A stretch of DNA of 64,000 bases from Acidobacteriaceae bacterium (GCA_025462735.1 JAOAPC010000008.1:310001-374000), one strand, 5' to 3'. Shown: positions 36,521 to 45,968, counted from the first letter of the stretch. Made by a program: numbers and translations. The notes: a model not told the origin generated them from the letters alone.

Positions 36521-38116
36521 ATGGCAACCGTTGAAGCTCCAATTCGCCCCCGTACGCGCGCTCAGCAAGATCGCTTTCGCAACGAACCCGCGATTGATTT
36601 CACAAGATCAGACGTTGCCCGGCAAATGCGCGCAGCCCTGGACCGGGTCCGCGGACAACTCGGTCGCGAGTACGACCTGATCATCGGCGGCCACAGGGTA
36701 AGAACGGCAGAGAAGATCCAGTCGCTGAATCCCGCTCGCCCTTCGGAAGTGGTTGGCATTCACCAGAAAGCTGGTAAAGAGCACGTTGAACCGGCAATGC
36801 AGGCGACATTGAAGGCCTTCGAAAGCTGGAGCCGCACTCCTCTGGAAGAACGCGTTTCTTTGTTATTCCGCACCGCCGAATTGCTGCGCGAACGCAAGTT
36901 CGAGCTGATGGCGTGGCTGGTTTTCGAGGTGAGCAAGAACTGGGCCGAAGCTGACGCCGACATTAGCGAGACCATTGACTTCTGCGAATTCTACGCTCGA
37001 GAGGCCCAGCGACTGGGCAACGCGAAAGCTCCGGTGCAATTACCCGGCGAAATTGACCACTTGTTTTATATTCCACTTGGCGTCGGGGCCGTCATTCCAC
37101 CCTGGAATTTTCCCGCCGCAATCATGGCGGGTATGACTCTGGCATCTATCGTTTGCGGAAACACTGTCATCCTGAAACCGTCGAGCGACTCGCCGACGAT
37201 CGCCGCAAAGTTTGTCGAAATTCTCGAGGCAGCCGGAATGCCCGAAGGGGTAGTGAACTTCTGTCCCGGCGCCGGCGCCAGCTTTGGTGATGCCGTTGTA
37301 GCGCATCCGAAGACGCGATACATCGCGTTCACCGGATCGCGGGAAGTTGGCCTGCGAATTAATAAAGTTGCGGCCGACCGGGCTCCCGGCCAGATTTGGA
37401 TCAAGCGCACAATCCTCGAAATGGGCGGGAAAGATGCAATCATCGTTGACGCTGATGCTGATCTCGAAACCGCGGTCAATGACGTTGCCGCCGCGGCATT
37501 TGGCTTTCAAGGACAAAAATGCTCGGCATGCTCCCGCGCGATCATCGACGAACGTATCTATGGCAAATTCCTGGAGCGACTGAAGGACCGTGTGGAACGG
37601 CTCACGATTGGCGACCCTGCGACGAACACCAACATGGGCGCGGTCATCAACGAAGGATCGATGAAGTCGATCCTGAACTACATCGATATTGGGAAGCGTG
37701 AAGGACGGCTGATCACAGGCGGCGCGCGCGACACGGATGCCGGCGAGGGCTACTTTATTCAGCCAACCGTGATTGCCGACATCCAGCCGAAATCAAAACT
37801 CGAGCAGGAAGAAATTTTCGGCCCGGTGCTGGCGGTCATCAAATCGCGTAACTTTGAGAACGCGCTCGATATAGCCAACGACACTGAGTTCGGATTGACT
37901 GGCGCTGTTTATACCGGACCGCGCGACAAGATTGAACTTGCAATGCGCGAATTTCATGTCGGCAATCTCTACATCAACCGTAAGTGTACGGGTGCAATAG
38001 TAGGCGCACACCCATTTGGCGGCTTCAATATGTCAGGAACAGATTCGAAAGCCGGCGGCCCGGATTACCTGCTGTTGTTCACGCAGGCGAAGTCAGTAGG
38101 GGAGAAAATTCTCTAG
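36521..38116 (+). CDS. pruA: L-glutamate gamma-semialdehyde dehydrogenase
   Basis: This roughly 531-residue aldehyde dehydrogenase has the NAD-binding VIPPWNFPAAIMAG, the FTGSREVGLRI loop, the catalytic Glu in LEMGGKDAIIV and the catalytic Cys in GFQGQKCSACSRAI. It fits the 1-pyrroline-5-carboxylate dehydrogenase group, which makes glutamate in proline breakdown. There is no proline dehydrogenase domain fused to it. The ATG at 36521 (GAGG 7 bp upstream) was preferred to 36518. Confidence 0.9.
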   Translation: MATVEAPIRPRTRAQQDRFRNEPAIDFTRSDVARQMRAALDRVRGQLGREYDLIIGGHRVRTAEKIQSLNPARPSEVVGIHQKAGKEHVEPAMQATLKAFESWSRTPLEERVSLLFRTAELLRERKFELMAWLVFEVSKNWAEADADISETIDFCEFYAREAQRLGNAKAPVQLPGEIDHLFYIPLGVGAVIPPWNFPAAIMAGMTLASIVCGNTVILKPSSDSPTIAAKFVEILEAAGMPEGVVNFCPGAGASFGDAVVAHPKTRYIAFTGSREVGLRINKVAADRAPGQIWIKRTILEMGGKDAIIVDADADLETAVNDVAAAAFGFQGQKCSACSRAIIDERIYGKFLERLKDRVERLTIGDPATNTNMGAVINEGSMKSILNYIDIGKREGRLITGGARDTDAGEGYFIQPTVIADIQPKSKLEQEEIFGPVLAVIKSRNFENALDIANDTEFGLTGAVYTGPRDKIELAMREFHVGNLYINRKCTGAIVGAHPFGGFNMSGTDSKAGGPDYLLLFTQAKSVGEKIL

Positions 38117-38131
38117 GCATCGGCAACACTT

Positions 38132-38229
38132 GTGTGGGTCGGACACTCTTGTCCGACGCTTTAGGTTTTGCTACTCGAGGGCTAAGCCAATCAAGTAAAC
38201 GGCGTCGGACAAGAATGTCCGACCCACAC
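38132..38229. repeat. 98-bp inverted repeat between convergent genes
   Basis: Two 28-bp arms (38132-38159 and 38202-38229) are inverted copies with one mismatch. Each arm also contains a small hairpin of its own (GTCGGACA/TGTCCGAC). The 42-bp centre is unrelated. It lies between the convergent pruA and acyl-CoA dehydrogenase genes, where it may stop transcription on both strands. Confidence 0.75.
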
Positions 38230-38230
38230 G

Positions 38231-39406
38231 TTATTTGCTGAGCACCAGCTTGGCAATTGTGGCGAGCTGCATGTTTGACGTGCCTTCGTAGATTTTTCCG
38301 ATCTTTGCGTCCCGCCAGTACTTCTCAACCGGATAATCCTTGGTGAAGCCCGCGCCACCGTAAATTTCGATCGCCAGCGAAGTCACCCGCTCGGCCACTT
38401 GCGAGCAGAACAGTTTCGTCATTGCTGCCTCTTTCACGAATGGCACGCCTGCATCTTTCATCCGTGCCGCGTTGTATACCATTAGCCGCACGGCTTCGAT
38501 CTCCGTCGCCATCTGGGCCAGTTGAAATTGGATTCCCTGGAACTCCGAAATGCTCTTGCCGAACTGTTTTCTCTCCTGCGCGTATTTAGCGGCGTATTCC
38601 CACGCTCCCCGCGCCACCCCTAGCATTTGCGCGCCAATTCCGATGCGACCTTCGTTCAGGGTTTCAATTGCAATTTTGTATCCCTTGCCAGCTTCGCCCA
38701 ACACATTAGTCTTGGGAACCTGGCAATCTTCCAGGATTAATTCGCAAGTCGACGACGCCCGAATTCCGAGCTTGTCTTCTTTTTTCCCAACGGTGAAACC
38801 TGGAAATTCTTTCTCAATAATGAACGCTGTGATTCCCTTGTAGCCTGCAGATGGATCTACCGTCGCAAACAAGACAAAAATCCCGGCTTCTTTCGCATTG
38901 GTGATCCACAGCTTGCGGCCGTTCAGAACGTAATCGCTGCCTTTCAACTCCGCCCTGGTCTGCAGCGCAAAGGCGTCAGAACCAGAACCAGCCTCGCTTA
39001 ACGCGTAAGCGCCCGCCGTATCCGAAGCCATGCGCGGCAGATAATGCTTCTTCTGCTCGGGATTTGCCCAGCGCAGCAGCGCGTTGTTCACTAACGTATT
39101 CTGCACATCGACCACTACGCCCGCCGAAGCATCGGCGCGGGAAAGTTCCTCGACTGCAACGATTGCCTCAAAAAACTTCCCGCCTGCGCCTCCGTACTGC
39201 TCCGGAACCTCAATGCCCATCAGCCCTAGCTGAAAAAACTGCTCGATGAGGGACTTGTCGAAAACGCCCTTTTCGTCCATCTCTTTCGCAAGCGGTCGGA
39301 CCTTCTCCTCCGCAAATTGACGTACATTCTCACGAAAGAGAATTTCGTCCTCAGAGAGAGAAGTCAGAGGGGTTGCAGTCAAATTCTGCAGAGCAGTTTC
39401 CGGCAT
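38231..39406 (-). CDS. Acyl-CoA dehydrogenase
   Basis: The 391-residue flavoprotein has the standard acyl-CoA dehydrogenase layout: helical N-terminus, YALSEAGSGSDAFAL and WITNAKEAG in the middle beta domain, and the C-terminal helices with the catalytic Glu in YEGTSNMQ. It oxidises acyl-CoA to enoyl-CoA and passes electrons to ETF. It is close to short-chain or butyryl-CoA dehydrogenases by layout; chain length cannot be told. It is a single gene convergent with pruA. Confidence 0.92.
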   Translation of the reverse strand: MPETALQNLTATPLTSLSEDEILFRENVRQFAEEKVRPLAKEMDEKGVFDKSLIEQFFQLGLMGIEVPEQYGGAGGKFFEAIVAVEELSRADASAGVVVDVQNTLVNNALLRWANPEQKKHYLPRMASDTAGAYALSEAGSGSDAFALQTRAELKGSDYVLNGRKLWITNAKEAGIFVLFATVDPSAGYKGITAFIIEKEFPGFTVGKKEDKLGIRASSTCELILEDCQVPKTNVLGEAGKGYKIAIETLNEGRIGIGAQMLGVARGAWEYAAKYAQERKQFGKSISEFQGIQFQLAQMATEIEAVRLMVYNAARMKDAGVPFVKEAAMTKLFCSQVAERVTSLAIEIYGGAGFTKDYPVEKYWRDAKIGKIYEGTSNMQLATIAKLVLSK

Positions 39407-39480
39407 AAAATTCCTTTCGACGTAGGCGTTAGAAATTTTACACCGGAAGGACTAGAGGTAAGGGTGATGAGAGGAGAGCT

Positions 39481-40395
39481 CTAAGCTGGGGGCGCGGAAT
39501 TCGCGCCGACGACCAACTTCAGTGGATCAGTTTTCAGAATACGCTTGATCTGGGTCCGCGCGTGGGTGGACCACGGCCCGGTCGCGTCTAACTTCACGTA
39601 AGACTGCCAGTGCCTGAGCGCCTTGCGCGGTTCACGCATCTTCTCGTAGGCGAGCGCGAGGTTGTAATGGGCGTCGGCATATGTAGGCGCCAACTGCAGC
39701 GCAGTCAAATAGCTCTCTACTGCGTCTGTTATCCGCCCAGTCTCATCCAGTACATTGCCGAGGTCAAAGTGCGCCAGTGCGTATCGCGGATCGATTCGCA
39801 GCGCCTCGCGATAATGATCTTCCGCAGCCCTATAGTCCTGGCGGTTGTAATAAAGAGTGCCGAGGTTAATGTGCGCGGCCGCATGCTCCGGATCAAGCTG
39901 CAACACCCGTTCATATGCTGCGATCGCCTGGAGTTGATTTCGCGGATCATCTTCCAGCGCAACTCCGCGGGCAAACAGTTCGGCGACGTCGGCGTCAGCG
40001 GGCTCCTGCGGAGCGGTCGAAGTTCTAGTTACGGGAACGCTCGCAATCACTTTTTCACCGGGTGAAAAATCAAACATGAATTGTCCCGCGATCGGCTCCA
40101 GCAGCCTGCCCTCGTGTCGAAACGCGACCCGGTGGCGTCCGCTGGTGGAAGCGTTTGCTTCGAGCAACGGATGATCCATCCCCGCAGCCTGCTTTTGCAT
40201 GGCCACTAACGACTGGCGGATCTCGATGGGCCGCACGTGGCGCGCGCACAGGTCACGCACTTTCTTCACCTGCAGAAGATCGAAGAAAGTGTAGCTTTCT
40301 GAAGCGGCAAGCAGACCGGCTTTTTCCCACGCAACCAGCTGCCGCGTGCTTACCCGCAGGATTCGAATCAGATCTTCTCGGCTATATCGATACAC
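39481..40395 (-). CDS. MerR-type HTH fused to TPR repeats
   Basis: The protein (about 304 residues from a GTG at 40395) begins with a MerR-like winged helix (YSREDLIRILRVSTRQLVAWEKAGLL) and continues, after a beta-rich middle (FMFDFSPGEKV), with about four TPR units (HAAAHINLGTLYYNRQDYRAAEDHYREALRID and similar). It looks like a DNA-binding protein with a TPR partner-binding tail. The regulator target is unknown. A longer frame runs to 40554, but the family seems to begin near 40395. The fusion is unusual. Confidence 0.7.
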   Translation of the reverse strand: MYRYSREDLIRILRVSTRQLVAWEKAGLLAASESYTFFDLLQVKKVRDLCARHVRPIEIRQSLVAMQKQAAGMDHPLLEANASTSGRHRVAFRHEGRLLEPIAGQFMFDFSPGEKVIASVPVTRTSTAPQEPADADVAELFARGVALEDDPRNQLQAIAAYERVLQLDPEHAAAHINLGTLYYNRQDYRAAEDHYREALRIDPRYALAHFDLGNVLDETGRITDAVESYLTALQLAPTYADAHYNLALAYEKMREPRKALRHWQSYVKLDATGPWSTHARTQIKRILKTDPLKLVVGANSAPPA

Positions 40396-40605
40396 GGTTG
40401 TCGGTGAAACTAAACGTATTATCGAAAGCCCGAGCTTCTCTTCGCAATAGGAAAATAGGCCCAAGAGGAACCTTTTATATAACAACTGCAACTCACTTGG
40501 TGCAAAGGGCGTGAACTGCTGTGGAAGACACGGTCTAAATTTCCTTTTCCACAATCATCGTGACACTTGTGTGAGAACACGTCATGCATTGGGCGGCACA
40601 AAACA

Positions 40606-41370
40606 TCATCGCGGTAAACGGCCGACCGGGCGGCCTGGGCCAAGCCGCAAGATCTTGGGCGAGTCGGCGTCAAACTCTATTACGGGTGGGTGCGGCGCTG
40701 CGCCATGCTCGGAACGAATGCAGGGCACCAGGTCCACCCGAGCAACGAGTCGACCCATCGCGGTCTCAGATGCCTCGAAATGCACACGCTGCAGGGGATC
40801 GGCGGCAATTCCATTTCTGTTTCCACTTCGGTTGCCGATGCGCTGGATGCGACTCACGGCCCGAGCAAGCACGCGAGCGAACTCGCCAGCATCTTCCGGA
40901 GTGCGCCGCTCCTTCAAACGCAGCGACGCCTTTTCGGGAGCAAACCAGGTGGGAGCACGGTTGTCCTCTTGTGGCGGCCCAATCCGCAGGACTTCACACA
41001 GGTAAGCGTCAATCGCCACCTCGGCCGCAGATTCCGCGCCACGCTTTCGAAGAACGTAGCGGGTGAACGATATCTCCTCAATCCGGCCGTGAACTCCACC
41101 CTCTTCAAATGCTTCCAAAGCAGCGGATTGCGCGTGCGTTAGCCCCGGCACCACACCGCCCTTGGGGAAAGTCCAGCGTCCCTTGCGGGTTCGAACCAAC
41201 AGAAATTCGACTTTAAGTTTGCGTATTCGATAACAAACTGCTGCGACCTGCTCACGCTCGCGTGATCGTCCGGCTCGAGGCGGAAGCAGAACTTGGGTTA
41301 AAGCTTGGCCCGACCCCTGACGTCTTCGGATTAAGTGCAACTTTGCGGTTGCCACAAACCAAGAGTGCAC
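40606..41370 (-). CDS. Nudix hydrolase
   Basis: The 254-residue protein contains a Nudix domain at about residues 40-150. The Nudix box reads GGVVPGLTHAQSAALEAFEEGGV: the key Glu residues of the REuxEExGu part are kept, while the first Glu and the Arg are replaced by Leu. This pattern resembles the diphosphoinositol-polyphosphate/Ap4A-type group. The start is uncertain because the N-terminal 30 residues are not family-like. The C-terminus extends about 100 residues beyond the domain. Substrate unknown. Confidence 0.7.
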   Translation of the reverse strand: MHSWFVATAKLHLIRRRQGSGQALTQVLLPPRAGRSREREQVAAVCYRIRKLKVEFLLVRTRKGRWTFPKGGVVPGLTHAQSAALEAFEEGGVHGRIEEISFTRYVLRKRGAESAAEVAIDAYLCEVLRIGPPQEDNRAPTWFAPEKASLRLKERRTPEDAGEFARVLARAVSRIQRIGNRSGNRNGIAADPLQRVHFEASETAMGRLVARVDLVPCIRSEHGAAPHPPVIEFDADSPKILRLGPGRPVGRLPR

Positions 41371-41508
41371 GAAGCTATTCCTTCTGCCTAGAGCACACCT
41401 TGATTCTCAATTGTCAGAAGCTCTCGGCCTTTCAATTCACAAGAATCTCTCTACACACTTGCTGCCGGTCCCTTGCCGGAGCAATATTTTCTTTCCACTT
41501 CTTTCGGG

Positions 41509-41871
41509 ATGATCAGGAGCAGTTTTTTGGAGAACCTATATTGTCTTCGCTGTAATCGGGAACTGGAATCAGGGCAGAAATCGGTTGCAGTCTACGTCTT
41601 TGCGCAAACCGTAGGGATACGTCCACGCCAGAAATCTGCTGCACGGCGAATTTGTTTCTGCCCGCAGTGCTCTGTTTCACTAGCAATGGGGCCTCCACCT
41701 GAGGGCGCGCTCAATGTAGCAGCGTGGCAAATGATGCGAGAACTTGTCAGCTCAGACCCGGCGCTGACTTCCGCGGCATGGGAGGCGCTCCGGGCGATTG
41801 ATGGATTCTTGCCAGCGGATGAAACCTACGAAGGGTTTCGTCGGGCGGTCGGAAGTTTTTTGCAGTTTTGA
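41509..41871 (+). CDS. Small zinc-ribbon-like protein
   Basis: The 120-residue product has a CLRC pair (Cys12, Cys15) and a CFCPQC group (Cys49, Cys51, Cys54), as in small zinc-ribbon proteins. The second half is helical (AAWQMMRELVSSDPALTSAAWEALRAIDGF). I do not recognise the family. The ATG at 41509 is preferred to a TTG twelve codons upstream. It stands alone, with CHAD-HD 150 bp downstream. Confidence 0.6.
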   Translation: MIRSSFLENLYCLRCNRELESGQKSVAVYVFAQTVGIRPRQKSAARRICFCPQCSVSLAMGPPPEGALNVAAWQMMRELVSSDPALTSAAWEALRAIDGFLPADETYEGFRRAVGSFLQF

Positions 41872-42022
41872 TCGTAAGTCAGCCAAATCCCCATCTAATA
41901 GTTAGGGTATATTCAACACGAGGCCGCAAGCAGTCCTGCTGTCTCAAGACTTCTCCAGGGATTCCGATTTTTTTTACATGGTCCTGCATAATCACTGCTA
42001 GTGATCTGCAGATTTGAGTGAT

Positions 42023-43486
42023 ATGGCAATGTCAGCGATTGTCGAAAGGCGTATGGGACTCGCGTACTGGATGGAAGAGGTACTGAACCAGTGCGCGAAA
42101 GCAGAACAGAGTTTCAGTTCCGATCCGGTTCATGATCTACGCACAGCCTTGCGGCGTTGCCGATCCATGGCTGATGGCATTCGGGTTTTTGATCGTGATC
42201 CTGCGTGGAAAAAGATGCGGCGCGCGGGCAAGCAGATCTTTGGCAGCTTAGGTGATCTGCGCGACACTCACGTAATGTTGGAGTGGGTCGAGAGGCTCGC
42301 ACCAGAAGGGGATGCGACCCGTAAGAATCTAACTGCGTTTCTGATCGGACAGGAACAAGGGTTGAAGAAGAGCGCCGCCCTCGCGCTCCAGAATTTTGAT
42401 CGCAGGCAATGGAAAAGTTGGTCCGCTAAATTGCCGGACCGTGCAGCTCGCGTTCCCCTCGATAGTGCGGTCTTCGCTCACCTCGCGCTGGAACGCTGGT
42501 TGGAGGCTCACACTCTCCATCTGCGGGCCTTGCGCAACCGAAGCAACATTGCTCTTCACGACTTACGTATCGCGCTAAAGCGCTTTCGTTACACCTTGGA
42601 GAATTTCTTGCCGCGGCTGCATGAAACCTGGGGTAGGGACCTCAAGGAGCTGCAGGACCTGCTCGGAGAAATTCACGACCTTGACGTACTTTGGCAAACG
42701 GCCATTCAGGTCAAAGCTTTTCCTAACTCCGAGGAGCGCGCGCAGTGGCGGACTCGTGTTGAGCAAGAACGCAGGCACCGGCTGGACGTGTACCGGGCAA
42801 AAATGGCGGTGAGGAATTCACTTTGGCTCGTCTGGCGAGCTAGTTTGCCAAAGTGGGAGGACTGTCGATCCCTAGGGTTGGAGCGCCTTAGGATTTGGGC
42901 CTCCTTCCTCGATCCCAAAATTTCTCACTCAAAGCGGGTAGCCCGGATTGCCCTGCAGCTCTATGATGGATTGCCAACCAATGGAATTCTGCGTGGCCCC
43001 AAGCGGGAATCGTACCGCGGCATCCTCCAGGCGGCGGCTTTGATGCACGACGTTGGCCGTTCAAGAACAAATCCAGGGCACCATAAGGTCTCCGCACGCC
43101 TGGTACGAAAATTAAAACCGCCATTGGGGTGGACTGCTGGCGAACTGCGGATCGCTGCACTCGTGGTGCGGTACCACAGAGGCGCTCTGCCCAGAGGAAC
43201 ACAGAGAACTTTTGCCGCTCTTTCACAATCGAGGCAGCACCTGGTGCAATTCCTTGGAGGCATTCTGCGGCTGGCTTGCGCCTGCGACCGGCAGCACGAT
43301 AATAAAATAGTGAGCGTCAGCGTTGAATCCTTGGACCCCATAATCACTATCCGTGCTGAAGGATATGTTGAATCGACGCCACTGGCCGAGCATATTGCGG
43401 CAGCACGGCATTTGCTTGAACTCACTTTTCGTCGACCCGTATTAGTTTTGTCTGCGCAGGAAAAGGTCCAGGCGCAAGCGGCTTAA
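42023..43486 (+). CDS. CHAD-HD fusion protein
   Basis: The roughly 487-residue protein begins with a CHAD domain (VHDLRTALRRCRSMADGI, later LHDLRIALKRFRYTLENFLPRLHETWGRDLKELQDLLGEIHDLDV), a helical bundle with conserved His/Arg that binds polyphosphate. An HD-type domain follows (HSKRVARIALQLYDGLP, AAALMHDVGRSRTNPGHHKVSARLV), which is usually a phosphohydrolase. The C-terminal part resembles the Ppx/GppA-like HD extension. A PhoU-like gene starts 67 bp downstream, so a phosphate or polyphosphate role is likely. Start may be 42023 or 42029. Confidence 0.8.
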   Translation: MAMSAIVERRMGLAYWMEEVLNQCAKAEQSFSSDPVHDLRTALRRCRSMADGIRVFDRDPAWKKMRRAGKQIFGSLGDLRDTHVMLEWVERLAPEGDATRKNLTAFLIGQEQGLKKSAALALQNFDRRQWKSWSAKLPDRAARVPLDSAVFAHLALERWLEAHTLHLRALRNRSNIALHDLRIALKRFRYTLENFLPRLHETWGRDLKELQDLLGEIHDLDVLWQTAIQVKAFPNSEERAQWRTRVEQERRHRLDVYRAKMAVRNSLWLVWRASLPKWEDCRSLGLERLRIWASFLDPKISHSKRVARIALQLYDGLPTNGILRGPKRESYRGILQAAALMHDVGRSRTNPGHHKVSARLVRKLKPPLGWTAGELRIAALVVRYHRGALPRGTQRTFAALSQSRQHLVQFLGGILRLACACDRQHDNKIVSVSVESLDPIITIRAEGYVESTPLAEHIAAARHLLELTFRRPVLVLSAQEKVQAQAA

Positions 43487-43553
43487 GTCTTCGCAGCCTG
43501 ACCTGAATTTCCCCAGTGGCGCTCAGGCAAACAGTTCTCTGACATGGCCGCGT

Positions 43554-44258
43554 ATGCAGAAGGTTCGATTACGAAAAACGAAAACGCCGCGCGCGAAACA
43601 GAATCGTCCAGCCACTCGCGACGCAAATGGATTAACTGAATTAGCGGTGCGGGCATGTTTGATCGCCAGTGACGCCACTTTCAACACCAAGGATTTCCTT
43701 ATCAACTCCTCACGCTTGGCTTTTCTTGCCGTGCGGGACTGCGAGAAGGAACTTGATCGTATCGAGCAGCAGATCGACGAACAGCTGCCGGCCGCCATAA
43801 CTGAAGTCGCCGAATTGAAAGCGCGCGAGCTGCTTGCATGTCTCAGATTCAGCACCGACCTTGAACGGATCGGTGATTTGCTTTGGGGGGTGGCACAAAG
43901 GGCCCACAATCTTGAAACCCCGCTACCGAAGGCGGATTTGCACCAGCTCATCGACATGCTGGATGTCCTCGCAAATATGCTGCAGCGTGTGCGCGAAGGG
44001 TTCGTCGAACGCGACCTGGATCCGGCAAGCTATGTGCTCCGGGCTGACCGCGAAATCGATCAGACCTACAAGTTGCTGTTTCGCCGGCACGTCGAGAATG
44101 AACGGCCCGGCAACATCAAACACGGCGCCGACGCGCTATTGATGGCGCAGGCCTTGGAACGAGCTGGAGATCACGCCACCAACCTTGCCGAAGAACTATT
44201 CCGGCTTATCGAAGGTCGCAGTCTGCGTCACTCGCCGAAAAGGCAGCTTAATGATTAG
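43554..44258 (+). CDS. PhoU-like protein
   Basis: The 234-residue product is a PhoU-type helical bundle with two PhoU repeats: ELDRIEQQIDEQLPAAI and LLACLRFSTDLERIGDLLWGV in the first, and QALERAGDHATNLAEELFRLIEG in the second. PhoU proteins bind metal clusters and control phosphate transport and PhoR signalling. Here it is not with pst genes but 67 bp after the CHAD-HD gene. The N-terminal 20 residues are basic. Regulation of polyphosphate is a possible role, by inference from the neighbour. Confidence 0.85.
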   Translation: MQKVRLRKTKTPRAKQNRPATRDANGLTELAVRACLIASDATFNTKDFLINSSRLAFLAVRDCEKELDRIEQQIDEQLPAAITEVAELKARELLACLRFSTDLERIGDLLWGVAQRAHNLETPLPKADLHQLIDMLDVLANMLQRVREGFVERDLDPASYVLRADREIDQTYKLLFRRHVENERPGNIKHGADALLMAQALERAGDHATNLAEELFRLIEGRSLRHSPKRQLND

Positions 44259-44389
44259 CGGGTTGCGCGTGATACCTGCGCGTTAGCTATCAATCCAGGC
44301 TAGGTACGAGGCGATGCTCTGTGTACCGTTCAGCGTCTCGCGCACGGAAGGTGCCCGAAGCCTTCGCCCTTGCAGTCGAATGCCAGTTT

Positions 44390-45469
44390 TTAGCTGTGCT
44401 TGATGATGAATGCGGTTTTGTCATCAATGCGGTCTTCCTCGCCAATCTGCCGGAAATGCTCGTCCTGCTTTAGCGCGTGGTCCAAGATTGCGTTACAAAT
44501 CTCCTTTGCCCCACGTTCTTTATGATCACGAACTATTTGTTCGAGCAGTAAGCGACTCTCCTCATCGCTGCCGTCATACACACCGTCGGAGTAAAGAAAA
44601 ACGATGTCTCCAGGGCTCATCAATGTGATCTTCGCTATATTCGAGGCGTTTATTTGCCGTTGCCTGAGCGCCGCCGAAAAGTATTTATTTCGGTCAGGGT
44701 GATCTTCGGGAATTTCCAACCCGAGCGCGGGGAATTGCACCAGCAGATCCGTATTCATCGGCATGAAGCGCCCGTACTCGGCGGAAAAGATCAATGGCGG
44801 AGGACTGCCAAAATTTACAAAGCGGAACTGTCCGTCGGGACGTATTTCACCGTAAATCATGGTGGCGATTTCGCGCGAATGGTCATACGCGTCGAGGCCC
44901 AAAGCGTTGCGGGCGGTGACGGATTGCGCCAGTCGGAGATTGATGTTTTCGAATAGTTCCGGGGTAGTCCTTCCGTGATGGTCGAGCTCCGCGAGGATAA
45001 AAGCATGAAAGGTGTCGTGTACAGTCGAGGCTATCTTCGCCGAAATGATCCCATGACCCTCAGCATCCACCAGGAGGACGCCTGCAGTTGTGTATAGGTC
45101 GCGCAAGTTGTCAGCGACCATTCGTTGTTCTGAACTTTTCGCCCTTCTGTACTCAGCCTCTCGCACTTCGCCGGGCTCAGATTTCGACGCAAGCCATTGC
45201 ACGTGTTCGTCTACCGCGTTCCGCGGAATTTGAGCCTCGGGAAGCGCTTCTAGATACTCTTTCGACAACCGGAGCGCGTTCGCGATACGTGCGTCGATAT
45301 TGTAACGTTGCTGAAAATTGAGGTACTCAAAGAGATCGCCGCCCACGCTTCCCACGGGAATGGAATTCCCATACATATCAGTTCTGGCCAGATGTGGGAT
45401 CGTGCCCTCAACCGGCATTAGCCGATTGTGAAGGTACTCGTCAATGCCCGATTCTGTACGAATTGCCAT
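44390..45469 (-). CDS. SpoIIE/RsbU-type PP2C phosphatase
   Basis: The 359-residue protein contains a PP2C-like serine phosphatase domain of the SpoIIE type: VLLVDAEGHGIISAKIAS with the metal-binding Asp-Ala-Glu, then IYGEIRPDGQFRFVNFGSPPPLIF, and MSPGDIVFLYSDGVYDG. The N-terminal 110 residues have no clear domain. Such phosphatases act on anti-sigma antagonists in partner-switching. No anti-sigma gene is adjacent. It lies directly downstream of a radical SAM pseudogene on the same strand. Confidence 0.85.
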   Translation of the reverse strand: MAIRTESGIDEYLHNRLMPVEGTIPHLARTDMYGNSIPVGSVGGDLFEYLNFQQRYNIDARIANALRLSKEYLEALPEAQIPRNAVDEHVQWLASKSEPGEVREAEYRRAKSSEQRMVADNLRDLYTTAGVLLVDAEGHGIISAKIASTVHDTFHAFILAELDHHGRTTPELFENINLRLAQSVTARNALGLDAYDHSREIATMIYGEIRPDGQFRFVNFGSPPPLIFSAEYGRFMPMNTDLLVQFPALGLEIPEDHPDRNKYFSAALRQRQINASNIAKITLMSPGDIVFLYSDGVYDGSDEESRLLLEQIVRDHKERGAKEICNAILDHALKQDEHFRQIGEEDRIDDKTAFIIKHS

Positions 45470-45472
45470 TTG

Positions 45473-45860
45473 CTAATTCTCTCGTGTCCGACACTCTGGC
45501 TCTCCGCGCTGTGCATCCTGTTCGTCTTGGGTGGCGTAATCGAGAGAGAACTCGATGCCATGGAAGGCACACAGCTCATTGTCCTCCAGAAGAGCAACAC
45601 TATGACCATTGGAAGTTATGGTGAGCTTTACCCCTGTCGTTTGCAGGTAGGCCAGTATTGCCTTGAAGTCGGGATGCATGCCGTTCTCGCCGGTGCCGAG
45701 ATTCACCAACCGTACGGGCAAGCGTTCCATGACTGCCTTCACTTGATCGAGGGAGAGACGATCCTCGCGAGTCGGGTCGTGGTAACCAAAAGGAACACGC
45801 GAGATTACATTCATTGGTGAGCCCGAGTCCGAGCGAAATGCCGGTGTTTGGTGTCATCAT
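45473..45860 (-). pseudogene. Frameshifted and truncated radical SAM gene
   Basis: The first frame encodes MMTPNTG and TNECNLACSF, the start of a radical SAM CxxxCxxC motif, then goes out of frame. The second frame continues with DPTREDRLSLDQVKAV and LVNLGTGENGMHPDFKAIL, which is a radical SAM core. One extra G at the TTTTGG site breaks the third Cys codon; removing it gives CSFCYHDPTRED. The open frame then ends about 130 residues in, far short of a full radical SAM protein. So the gene is disrupted twice. Confidence 0.75.
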
Positions 45861-45892
45861 TCGAGATCCGGACGACGATCGAAGGGTTAGGA

Positions 45893-45968
45893 TGGAGCCG
45901 ACGATCGGACTTGAACCGATGACCTGCCGATTACGAATCGGCTGCTCTACCAACTGAGCTACGTCGGC
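45893..45968 (-). tRNA. tRNA-Thr (CGT anticodon)
   Basis: The 76-nt sequence folds as a tRNA: acceptor stem GCCGACG/CGTCGGC, D arm AGCTCAGTTGGTAGAGC, anticodon loop TTCGTAA with anticodon CGT, T arm ATCGGTTCAAGTCCGAT, and an encoded CCA end. An integrase remnant ends 17 bp to the right, on its 5' side. Confidence 0.93.
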
